This document shows positions 55,398 through 64,000 of a DNA stretch of 64,000 nt, piece by piece. This stretch comes from Sorghum bicolor (taxonomy: Eukaryota > Streptophyta > Magnoliopsida > Poales > Poaceae), in assembly GCF_000003195.3 (NCBI RefSeq), contig NC_012871.2, forward strand, positions 58,767,802 to 58,831,801. The letters are read 5' to 3'. Every line of letters begins with the position of its first letter. Position 1 is the first letter of the stretch. The notes under the pieces were generated by a model that worked only from the letters and a program-made list of their open reading frames with translations, had not been told where the DNA came from and made no database searches. Position numbers and translations under genes: made by a program.

Positions 55398-56934
55398 TGA
55401 AAGAGCATCTAGGCCCCTAGTGATTTCGGTGATTAATGACAATGTTGATTACTATGACTAACATGTGTTTTGCAGAGGCAAAGTCATTAGTGAGGTCATG
55501 GTAATAGGTACTCGATGAACAGGGACGTACATGCCTACTTAATAGTGGAAATTGTTTCGGTTTTCAAAGGATGGTTGGACATCGTCAAGACTAGACTAGG
55601 TCTAAGTGCCATATGGTGAAGAAGGGCACTTAGAGTAGTTTAGGACTTTGTTTTTCTTTGACCGTACTATTAAGAGGGGCTTTGATCTAGTAGCTTGACT
55701 TAGGCAAGTCTTTAGGTTTAGGTGTGGTGCACACTTGGTAAACCTAGCACTAGGCAGCTCAGAGATAGTCCTTAGATCGAGAGGAACAAACTTCGTTTTG
55801 GAACGGTCGCGTTTCGACGAAGTTAGGGTGCCTAAAGAGGCACCGGACGCTGCACCGGATGCTCTGTGAGTGCGTCCGGTGAGCCGTTGGAGTTTTTCGG
55901 TGCTTAGGGTTAAGCACCGGATGCTGGCACCGATCTCACCGGGCAGCGTCCGGTCCCACACCCAGGGAGGTTGTAAACTTCCCGTGAGCACCGGACGCTA
56001 GCACCGGACGCACCGGGTAGCGTCCGGTCCCGTACTCAGGGAGTTTGTAAAACTCTCCGGAACACTGGACGGTGCCACCGGACGCTGAGAGGTAGCATCC
56101 GGTGACTTGTCAGACGCAGGTACAGTTAGCCGTTGTGTGTCACTGGATGCTCGGTGCAGAGCGTCCGGTGCAACATTAACAGCGTCCGGTGACCCCATTT
56201 TCAGTAGAAAACGGTTGGCTAACCTTTGGACTTCGTGGGGTGTATTTATACTCCTCCACCTCGTCCATGAGAGCTCTCTTGCCCATTTGAACATCAGAGA
56301 AACTTGTTGTGGAGCAAGAGAGTAGCAAGAGCCAAGAGAGGATTGAGTTTTGAGTGATTTCTTGAGAGAATCCTTCTCTAGTGAATTTCAAGAGTCAAGT
56401 GTGCACCCATCACTCTCTAGTGCCTTGTTTGGGTCAAGTGAGAGTTCTTTGCTTATTACTCTTGGTGATCGCCATCACCTAGACGGTTCGGTAGTGATTG
56501 GAGGCACGAAGACCGCCCGAAGTTCTTGTGGGTGGCTCGTGTCAAGCTTGTGAGCGGTTTTGGGCGATTCACCCCGACGGAGTGTTGAAGAATCAGCCCG
56601 TAGAGAGCACTTGGTCCTTGCGCGGACCAAGGGGGAGCAAGACCCTTGCGTGGGTGCTCCAACAAGGACTAGTGGAGAGTGGCGACTCTCCGATACCTCG
56701 GCAAACATCGCCGAGCACTTACTTCCACTACTCCTTTACATTCTAGCATTTACTTTGTGTTTTTATATTCTTAGAATTGCCATGCTAGAATAGAATTGGA
56801 ACTAGGTTGCAAAACTTTTATCCGGTAGCTCTCTAGTCACACTAGGCATATGGGGTTGAATTGGAGCTTATAGGTTGCTTAAATTTTTAGAGAAGCCCAA
56901 TTCACCCCCCCTCTTGGGCATCTTGATCCTTTCA
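55398..56934 (+). repeat. 3' LTR of D
   Basis: 1537 bp, TGAAAGAGCATC to GATCCTTTCA. Palindrome array 55840-56193. About 60 differences from the 5' LTR by eye, including a TTGATCTAG-type insertion near 55681. Confidence 0.95.
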
Positions 56935-56939
56935 AGCTC

Positions 56940-57486
56940 ACTGGATCATATCACGCAGGCCTCTCAAAAAATCTCTCATAGGATTAGCACTTGGGAGAGA
57001 TGGGAGCGGAGAGCTCGAGTTCTCTGTTCTCTGGAAAGAAAAAAGTGAAGCATTCTATTCTGTGTTGCCAAGCGAGAGAGAGGAAAGGGAGCGCTCGGTC
57101 TAAATTACTTGGCCAGCCAGCTCTACAACGGGCAATAACAGTGTCGTTTGCCACAATGGGCAGCAGCACAGGCACTGAGTGGCCCTCTGCATTCTCTCAG
57201 CATTGGGCCCCATCAAATAAATGAGCGAGTGACAAAGAGCTACAACCTCCAGTAGTCCACGCGTATGCACGCCTGCCACTGTCCATTCTGAATGGGATGA
57301 GCTACACCTCAAAATAATTATGTATCTTCTTGTACTTGAGTGGACCCCATGCTATAAATAGAAAAGGTCAATGGCTGCCTCTTTTTCCTAAAGCATGTTC
57401 ACATATGCATGCAAGCATGTAAACACCTTTCTCTTTCTCTCTATCATTTATTGTGGCAAGAGCTCCACAACATGCAATGCATGCAA
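56940..57486. other. Unassigned DNA with a TATA-like box
   Basis: No ORF or known repeat. GCTATAAATAGAAAAGG at 57351-57367 is a strong plant-type TATA on the plus strand, followed by a CT-rich stretch (57429-57449). It could be an orphan promoter cut off by K, or more of an unrecognised element. Confidence 0.4.
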
Positions 57487-58658
57487 TGAAGGGTCGGGAT
57501 GGCGGACTAGAGGGGGGTGAATAGTCTTGCGCCGGCTAACCGAAACAAATGCAGAATTTAAACTATCGGTCTATCCAAGACTACACCCCTCTATCTAAGT
57601 TCTCTAGCACCTTGTAAAAGATCCTAAACAAGAAAACAAGGTGCTTCCTTAGCAAGAGCTCACCTAACCAATTCTAGGAGCAAGGTCACACAAACCTATG
57701 CCACTAGTACTTTGCAAACCGGGAAGCTCCTATACAACTAGTAAGCAAAAGCACAAAGCTCCTAAGCTCACTAGCAATGCTCAATAACAAGGCAACTAAT
57801 GCCAAATTAGAGAGCACAACTTACTTAGCTACACAAACTAAGCAATGTGACTAACAAGGTTACACAAACCAAATTAGTCACGCAAGGGTACTACTTCTAG
57901 CTACACAAGCAAGAAGGTAACTATCAAGCAACACAAGCAAGACTAGTTACAAGAGCAACTACACAAGCATAAGTATATAGAATGTAAATACAAGCTTGTG
58001 TAAGGCGAATGCAAACCACCAAGAAGAGTAGACAATGTTGACATAGTGATTTTTACTGAGGTTCACTTGGTTGCCACCAAGCTACGTCCTCGTTGTGGCG
58101 ATTCACCCACTTGATGGATCATGAGCTAATTGGCAATCCAAAACCAAACCCTCAGCGGGTGCCGTACATCCATTCTCAATATGGGGATCCTCCAAGCCAC
58201 AAGCAATCCACTAGAGTTGCTCTTCACGATCCCTGTGGGGTGAGCACCGTACCCCTCACAAATCCTCCTCCGAAGCACCGCAAAATCTTCTTACGTGCTT
58301 CAAACGGAGTCACAATACCGTCTAGGTGATGTCAATCACCAAGAGTAATAAGAAATCCCCAATCACAAAGATTTCCTAGTGCCACCAAATGCAAATCCCA
58401 AATGCACAAACTAGGCTCTCACTCCCTCACTCAAAATTGCACCAAGCATGAGAGGGAGAGGAAGGGGAAGTGGTGGATCTTCAACCTCTCATCCACACCC
58501 ACAAAGGGCTCTCAATCTCTCTAAGAAATCTTAGCTCAAATCCATGGGAGAGAAAGAGGAGAGGAGGAACCCTAACTTCCTTGCGCTCCAAATGGGTAGA
58601 GAGAAGAGTAGGAAGAAGAGAATGGCTCCCTCATCTGCTCAGCTCACGCTACCAAAGG

Positions 58659-58668
58659 TATTTATAGT
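58659..58668 (-). promoter_or_regulatory. LTR TATA box of K
   Basis: Minus-strand ACTATAAATA next to the palindrome array. Confidence 0.6.
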
Positions 58669-58671
58669 GTA

Positions 58672-59035
58672 GCACCGGAAGTTCCGGTGCCTGGGATCGG
58701 AACTTCCGGTCCGACCAGAACTGACCGTTGGAGCCTCGGTCCAAGCAGATCTGACCATTGTGGACAAGCAGATCTGACCGTTGTGAGAGACTCGGACCCA
58801 TCGGAAATTCCACCGGAAGTGAATCCTGACACGCGAGGCCATGCGCAGAGGCTCTTATACGGACTTCCGGTTATGGACCAGAACTTCTAGTCATGGAACA
58901 GAACTTCCGGTTAGACACCGGAAGTGTTTTCTCAAACGTGAGCGCACCTCTCACAGCCCAACCAAAACTTCCTGTCAGGCTGACCGGAACTTCCGATCAA
59001 GCACCGGAAGTACCACCGGAAGTTTCGGTCCTGCA
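58672..59035. repeat. GAACTTCCGGT palindrome array of K
   Basis: Repeated CACCGGAAGTTCCGGTG-like motifs and half sites (GGAACTTCCGGT, CACCGGAAGT) over about 360 bp, with a CAAGCAGATCTGACCRTTGTG pair near 58743-58785. Same place relative to the TATA as the CACCGGACGC arrays. Confidence 0.88.
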
Positions 59036-59943
59036 TTCTCAGCACCAACTCAAACCTCGTTAGGTTGCTAACTTTTATTTCCGAACTCCGAATTCGATGA
59101 TCTTGGACATTTTGGAAAGCTTACTCAGAGGGCTATACAATCCATATGGATACTTGATCCAAGTCTCAATCCAAGAGCCATCCTAATGTCTAGAGAACAC
59201 CGAAACATCTCTCTCTCTTCACCAAGTTGATCAAAATCAACTCCAACACCTTCTCCTTTGCAAATGTGCCAACACCACCAAGTGTACACCACCATGTGCA
59301 TGTGTGTTAGTATTTCACAAACATTTTTATAGGCTTTCTCATGCAACTCACCACGTCACTAACGCTAGATATATGCAAATGAGACTCACACTTAGTGGCA
59401 CTAGATAACCATTGCAATTAAAGATTTCCCCTCTTTATAGTATGGTTATCTATCCTAAATCCGGTCAAGCACTTCTCTACTCAACTTAGACCGGTGAAAT
59501 GAAATGCCCTATAGGTTATACCTTTGCCTTGCGCATTCTATTTCAACTCCTTCGATGTTGATGCAACACATGCACCAACCAATCTCAAATGATATGATCC
59601 ACTTCATATCATCATGTGACCATATTGGATCATCGATCTTGACCTCACTTGCTCTTCACCGTTGTCTCGGTCCATCAGCGCTAAGTCTTGCTCAAGCTTC
59701 ACCGTCACACGTGGTCCCTCGCTTCAAAGCCTTCGACTTGCCCTTCACTCTTGCAACCGGTCCATCAAGCCAAGCCTCATCTTGATCTTCTCCATCTTGG
59801 TCACATGACTCCATGTCATGTCTCATATGCAATGAGCTCCTTCCTCATCATATATTCACCTGTGGACTAATCTCCTGTGTATCTCACATAAATATTATTA
59901 GTCCACCTAAGTTGTCACTCAATTACCAAAACCAAACAGGGCA

Positions 59944-60411
59944 AGCATGGTCCCTGTCTGCCTTTTCCTTCTTATGCACGGACAGGCAGCAAGCAACAGT
60001 TGTAAGTTCTTTGAACTGATTCCAACTAGCTGTAACTGCTTTCAACTTCTTCGTATGCTTGCTGTTGGACTGCACACTAGATTTAACTGGTTGTGACTGC
60101 TTCCAGTTTTCTGCAATCACATTTATTTGCTTGCTATTGAGCTGTGCACTGATTTTAACTAGTTCCAACTGGTCGTAACTACTTCTAGCTTCTTGCAAAA
60201 GCCTTCACTTACTTGTTGTTAAACTGTGCACTAGTTTTTAGCTGGTTCCGACTGCTTCCAACTTGTTCCAGCTACTTACAAAAACTTTCAGCTTGTTTCA
60301 GCAGCTTGTAGTTCCTTTACGTCTGGACAGCAGTTCACCTTCTGTGAATTTTCAGCATCTTTTGAAGTAGCTAACTTCACCAAAATATTCCAAAATAAAT
60401 TGAACATTTAA
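59944..60411. repeat. Degenerate 70-80 bp tandem repeat block
   Basis: A unit starting RCTTGYTRTT, then CTGYRCACTRG, occurs near 60059, 60129 and 60211, each followed by AACTRGTT and GACTGCTTCCA-type pieces. Strongly diverged. It lies between K and the LTR fragment at 60412. Confidence 0.55.
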
Positions 60412-60828
60412 ATTAGCTTTTCACAAATATTTGTATAGGCTTTCTCATGCAGCTCACCACGTCACTAAGTGCTAGGTAATACAAATGAGATTCATACTTA
60501 GTGGCACTAGATAACCATTGCAATTAAAGATTTCCCCTCTTTATAGTACAGTTATCCAACCTAAATTCACTCACACCCTCTAGGTGTCTTGAGTGGCAAA
60601 ACAAAATGGCCCTATTAAAAATACCTTTGCTTTCAGTCTGTTTTGTTTTTCTCTTTCTTCTTTTCCAAGTTGGAGCACTTGATTATCATCTTTTGGTCGC
60701 CTCCATCACCATGACCAACATCTAGCTTCATCCCTTGGTTGTACCAACCTATCTTTGTATTTCACTCATGACAAAGGTTAGTACATATAGGTTTCATCAA
60801 TTATCCAAAACCAAACTAGGGCTTTCAA
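60412..60828 (-). mobile_element. Sirevirus LTR fragment, minus strand
   Basis: Matches 59310-59500 of K and E's LTR start in reverse: TTTCACAAATATTTGTATAGG, the AGATAACCATTGCAATTAAAG block, and the terminal AACTAGGGCTTTCA. About 417 bp of the LTR beginning remains. Confidence 0.8.
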
Positions 60829-61112
60829 CAGGGGAGGGGGTGTCAATCTCCTCTAATCCTCTTTGTCATTCTCCAAGCAGCACACATCTTGATGAGGGTC
60901 TTACACATGGGGCTCCTAGGCAACCTGTTGCTATGTGATCTAGTGTGTCATCAAATGTTGCTTCTCCAAGATCTTCCAATATTTGGTGTGGATCCAGTGC
61001 CTAGATGGTACTATAGCAACAAGGACCTAGAACTCATCCTCAATCCAGAATTCACAAGGACAAGGTATAGACAGACAGTACCATTCGTTATAGTTTTCTA
61101 GCAAAAACTAGT
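60829..61112. other. Unassigned DNA before Copia RT remnant
   Basis: Probably decayed Copia internal sequence upstream of RT; no motif certain. The short frame at 60889-61101 is not recognised. Confidence 0.4.
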
Positions 61113-61305
61113 GAACCACAAAATGTGGATGAAGTTATGCATGATAAAGATTAGAAAGAAGTTATGGATCTTGAATATAATGCTCTAGTAAAAATAAAAA
61201 ATGGCACCTAGTTCCACCATAGAAAGAAAAAAATGCGATAGGATGTAAATGGGTATACAAGATTAAGAGGAAGTCTAATGGCAGTCTTGAGAGATATTGA
61301 AGACT
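61113..61305 (+). pseudogene. Copia reverse transcriptase N-terminal remnant
   Basis: The plus-strand frame from 61113 reads EPQNVDEVMHDKD, stop, KEVMDLEYNALVKIKNGT, stop, then in a shifted frame CKWVYKIKRKSNGSLERY. This is the conserved start of Copia RT, with at least two stops and a shift. The rest of RT is absent and the sequence switches to minus-strand integrase. Confidence 0.72.
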
Positions 61306-61329
61306 TGATGTGATTGTTGGATCATGTTG

Positions 61330-61865
61330 ATGAGAGTGATCTACATCTTGATGTTTGAGCTTCATCTGGTTGCACTTCGCCAATATTGATAGCTTCTTGA
61401 TTGTTTCACATGGAGAGATCTTCATTAGCTACAATACTTGCATTGACTTAAACCTTTTAAGAGTCATTAGATTCATCAAAGTTTACGCCTGTTGCAACTT
61501 CAACAAATTTTATGGTTGTGTTAAAGACATGATTGGCATGTTTGATAGTAGCATAACCCATAAGGAAACCAACATCAACCTTTAGTGCAAACCTTGAGCA
61601 TTTGGAAAGTAAAAACACTTGCATCTGAAAACTCTAAAGTAATGCACCTTAGGCTTCTTACCCATTATGTGCTTGTAGGCAGCCTTGCCATAAACCTTGT
61701 AAAGATAAAGTTAGTTGATTACATGGCATGCCATGTTAACTGCTTCTGCGCAAAAAGTGTCTAGAGTATTGTATACATTCAACGTTATTCTTGCAGCTCC
61801 AATATGCGCTTGGTTCTTCCTATCCATAACACCATTTTATTGTAGAGTGTATGGAACCAAAGCAT
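61330..61865 (-). pseudogene. Copia integrase C-terminal remnant
   Basis: The minus strand from about 61862 reads the Q-x-N-G-V-M-D-R-K-N block that holds the catalytic Glu region in Copia integrase (Asp here). TLDTFCAEAVNMACHVIN, YGKAAYKHIMGKKPKVHYF and FRCKC follow. Several stops occur further downstream. The catalytic Glu of the HQQNG-x-x-E motif appears changed. It is next to, and opposed to, the RT remnant. Confidence 0.72.
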
Positions 61866-61879
61866 ATTTGGCCTCAGGT

Positions 61880-62560
61880 GCCCTCTCCACTAGGAGATAA
61901 GCCCGGCCAGGAAAGGATGGGCCAAGCCTACTAAGGAGAAGGCCCTAACTGAATAAAGTACATCAACTACATGGAAGACAAAGCATCAACTAGATACTCC
62001 CTCCGCCCTATAATACAGTGCATTCTAGCATTCAAAATTTGTCCTCAAATATAATGCATTCTAGCGGACAAAAATAAATTTTGCATTAAATACTTTTTAT
62101 TTATTAACCAATCACCATCAACCACGTTGAAGATAGTGCCTAATCAGAAAATAAATGAGGGTACATGTGTTTTTTATGTTCTTTCTTAATTTGTTTTAGA
62201 ATTCCTAGGGATGTACTGTATTACAAGATAGAGGCAGTATGCTTAGAACCCTAGTAAATCATGTTGATCCATTCAAATCCGACTAGATCTCTTTGTAGCA
62301 AACTATAGGAAAATGTAGATTTAGGTCATTCAACATTCCATCCTAGCCTCAGGTTGTATAAGGTGAGGCAAGGGCGACCTATTCAATGAACCTTAGCAAC
62401 ATGTAGCTTAGAACCCTCGACAAATCATCAGCGCCCTATAAACCCGAGCTTACGACACAAGAGAAGCATTCTCCACTAGATGTAGGGAACCCTATACCTA
62501 AACCAGTATACATTATTTATGTCTTGTGTGTTATCCTTCTGATTCTCTGCACACAAAATG
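61880..62560 (+). mobile_element. Decayed Gypsy LTR-like fragment
   Basis: Landmarks resemble the C LTR in order: GGCCAGGAAAGG and GGGCCAAGCC (61900-61935), CCGACTAGATCTC (62279), a GGCAAGGGCGACC block (62362), and GTAGGGAACCCTATACCTAAACCAG (62483, quoted in part). A Stowaway is inserted at 61997. Weak similarity, no TSD. Confidence 0.4.
61997..62237. mobile_element. Stowaway-like MITE
   Basis: 241 bp; the left end CTCCCTCCGCCCTATAATAC pairs with the right end GTATTACAAGATAGAGGCAG. TA lies at both flanks (61995-61996, 62238-62239). GCATTCTAGC repeats lie inside the left arm. Confidence 0.82.
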
Positions 62561-63216
62561 TTAATTTACTAGTCGGACAGAAAATCCTATAATAACTGCC
62601 TTCATCGTCGCCACATGCCAATTTTAGGCTCCTCTTTGTTTAGTCAATATGTCTTAGATGTGTTGGCACCGTCCAACCTACCTCCCCCATCGTTCGGTGG
62701 GCGGCGACTACAACCACTGTCAATCCGATTAGGTGACCTCTTTGTTCTAAGTCAGAGAAGCATGGAACTTCGTCCAAAAAATCCAACCCTAATATCGACG
62801 AGCTCCTTCGTTTCTAACGATGGTGGCGGCGGATGAGGTCTCCGTCTTTTTTGTTCTCTTTTTATGTCCATCCTCCATATAGCTTAATTATTCACGTGAG
62901 ATTAAGGATTCACTTAGGGTTTTTTACCCAAGCTTACAACGCAAGAGAAGCATTCACTACCTTTCGCCGGCCGGACACCTTTTAAGTTTTAACCGTGGAC
63001 CAAACAAAGGCTTGGGACAGGAGAGTACCACATATATAACTACACATAGTAGAGAAGTTGAGCGGGCATGTACGTGATATATACGATCGTCGTGTACCAT
63101 CGTAGGTACTGCTCCGCGATGCAGGAGACCACCCAGATATACATATGTTTTTCAACACGCATTGCCTGGCTGACCACGTGTCCCTACAGTGCACCCCCTG
63201 TAGCCGCCCTAGCTAT
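62561..63216. other. Unassigned DNA
   Basis: No gene supported. A segment near 62447-62476 (GCTTACGACACAAGAGAAGC) is repeated imperfectly at 62931-62955 (GCTTACAACGCAAGAGAAGC). The frame at 62615-62836 ends in a GGGG run and matches nothing known to me. Confidence 0.45.
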
Positions 63217-63459
63217 GGCCTTGTTTAGTTCACACCGAAATCCAAAAAGTTTTCAAGAGTCCCCGTCACATCGAATCTTGTAGCACTTGCATGAGACATT
63301 AAATATAGATATAAATAAAAACTAATTACACAGTTTAGGTGTAAATCACGAGACGAATCTTTTGATTCTAGTTAGTCTATAATTAAATAATATTTGTCAC
63401 AAACAAACGAAAGTGCTACGGTGTCGAAATCTGAAATTTTTTCGGAACTAAACAAGGCC
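63217..63459 (+). mobile_element. GGCCTTGTTTAGTT-type MITE
   Basis: 243 bp with ends GGCCTTGTTTAGTTC and GAACTAAACAAGGCC (left arm reads TTCAC), flanked by TAT (63214-63216, 63460-63462). Same family as 7538-7780, with the internal TAAATCACGAGACGAATC block. Confidence 0.88.
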
Positions 63460-63693
63460 TATCTATCTGCATCGATCGACCCCAATAATGCCTTCATCAT
63501 TCCCTTCCTAACTCCTCTACATACCGCGCACACCAACGCCACGCAGCTACCTCTAGGTCTCTCTCCTAGCCCAAAGCTTCTGCAGTGACGCAACAGTAGC
63601 TGGTCGTCAGCGACGCCATTGCTCTGAATGCTGTGTCTGTGTGGCTCACCCTCTCTCCCTGCGAAGTCACTGCGTGCCATAAACAAACAAACC

Positions 63694-63732
<39 letters not shown>

Positions 63733-64000
63733 TATGTCCTAGCAAACACAACACCTAAAAGCTTCACTCTCACATCTTTCTGCTTCCTGTCCACACACAC
63801 ACACACAGGCCCCTTTCACCATCTCTAGCTTTTTCATCGATCTGTTTTTTTCGACCTTGGCTTTCCTTCCCCTTTTAAAGCTTTGATGCACACACCACAC
63901 CGGCCACTCGAAATGGACACACTCCACCTGTTGATGTGAAGATCTGTTTCATTTCCAGTCTAGTCGATCTCACATGTGAGAGGAACCGATCCAGCAACTG
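63460..64000. other. CT/CA-rich right edge, possible gene flank
   Basis: Pyrimidine-rich with CA microsatellites and CT runs (63815-63880), as in grass promoters or 5' UTRs. No ORF of substance starts before the edge (the ATG at 63912 stops after eight codons). A gene beyond 64000 on the plus strand is possible. Confidence 0.35.
63695..63730. repeat. (AC)n microsatellite, 18 units
   Basis: Uninterrupted AC dinucleotides; a second shorter CA run lies at about 63792-63807. Confidence 0.97.

Larger units (their letters stand above)
45116..56934 (+). mobile_element. Element D: pol-deleted Sirevirus with extra 3' ORF
   Basis: Bounded by a perfect TSD AGCTC (45111-45115, 56935-56939). Order: 5' LTR, tRNA-Met-type PBS, gag (split by element G), remnant of RNase H, an LTR-like palindrome and TATA block, an extra ORF, several PPTs, 3' LTR. 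Protease, integrase and RT are gone. LTRs differ at about 4 percent by eye, mostly C/T and G/A, so D is older than A, B, C and E. Confidence 0.95.
57487..59943 (-). mobile_element. K: minus-strand Sirevirus LTR with CACCGGAAGTT palindromes
   Basis: On the minus strand it starts near the GTTTGGTTTTGGTAATTGAG block and ends with CACCCCCCTCTAG, then CCCTTCA. It shares with the 3163 solo LTR the segments TTGATGGATCA and GAGCTAATTGGCAATCCAAA. The right edge lacks the terminal TGAAAG and no TSD was found, so borders are approximate. TATA (minus) is at 58659-58668. Its palindromes are built on CCGGAAGTTCCGG rather than CCGGACGC. Confidence 0.75.

Noticed and set aside
63480..64000. Start of a host gene at the right edge
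   Set aside because: Composition fits a leader or promoter, but no coding frame or splice-supported exon lies inside the window.

Overview
The window is plant nuclear DNA, from a panicoid grass and most probably Sorghum or a close relative. The signs are GGCCTTGTTTAGTT-type MITEs, Stowaway MITEs starting CTCCCTCCG, Sirevirus LTRs full of CACCGGACGC palindromes, and Athila and Tat Gypsy elements. Species is inferred from repeat style only. I find no convincing host protein-coding gene, tRNA or rRNA. About four fifths of the sequence is transposable elements, mostly nested, and several insertions are defined to the base by target-site duplications (TSDs).

Left part (1-12,677). Unassigned intergenic DNA carries MITE ends and an (AT)31 run. 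A Harbinger-like element with a TAA TSD (2734-5516) holds a CACTA end, which holds a solo Sirevirus LTR (3163-5097, TSD GACGC). A Stowaway-like MITE (7257-8696) was split by a hAT-like element (7437-8628) that itself holds two more MITEs. Sirevirus E (8814-12672, TSD CAGAC) has lost nearly all of its interior.

Middle part (12,678-32,757). An old Copia element F is broken in its gag by a composite insert (13202-15144) and in its integrase by Athila-like element B (16543-32739, minus strand, TSD TTGGC). B is in turn broken by its sister A (18071-26139, plus strand, TSD GTAAC). A and B carry gag but no pol. They lie in opposite orientation and form a giant inverted repeat. B keeps an uninterrupted 521-residue gag.

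Right-middle part (32,758-56,939). A truncated minus-strand Sirevirus LTR, H, was hit twice. Element C (32954-44861, TSD AAGCC) is a Tat-lineage Gypsy with gag, protease, RT, RNase H, a second RNase H and integrase, damaged by stops and two frameshifts. It also has a six-exon antisense gene with its own TATA box, and a 70-bp tandem array before the 3' LTR. Element D (45116-56934, TSD AGCTC) is a pol-deleted Sirevirus with a split gag, an RNase H remnant and an extra 3' ORF. That ORF is preceded by a palindrome array, a TATA-like box and a leader intron resembling the LTR promoter. Element G (47437-50816, TSD ATGGT) is an Athila deletion derivative inside D's gag.

Right end (56,940-64,000). 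It holds minus-strand Sirevirus LTR K, whose palindromes have a different core, then a degenerate repeat block, an LTR fragment, Copia RT and integrase scraps on opposite strands, a decayed Gypsy LTR with a Stowaway inside, a GGCC-type MITE, and CT/CA-rich sequence that could be the flank of a gene beyond the edge.

LTR pairs compared by eye agree with the nesting: A about 1 percent different, B about 1.5, C about 1.3, D about 4. The most notable observations are the antisense spliced gene of C, the duplicated LTR-like promoter block before D's extra ORF, the A/B inverted repeat, and the lineage-specific palindrome cores of the Sirevirus LTRs.
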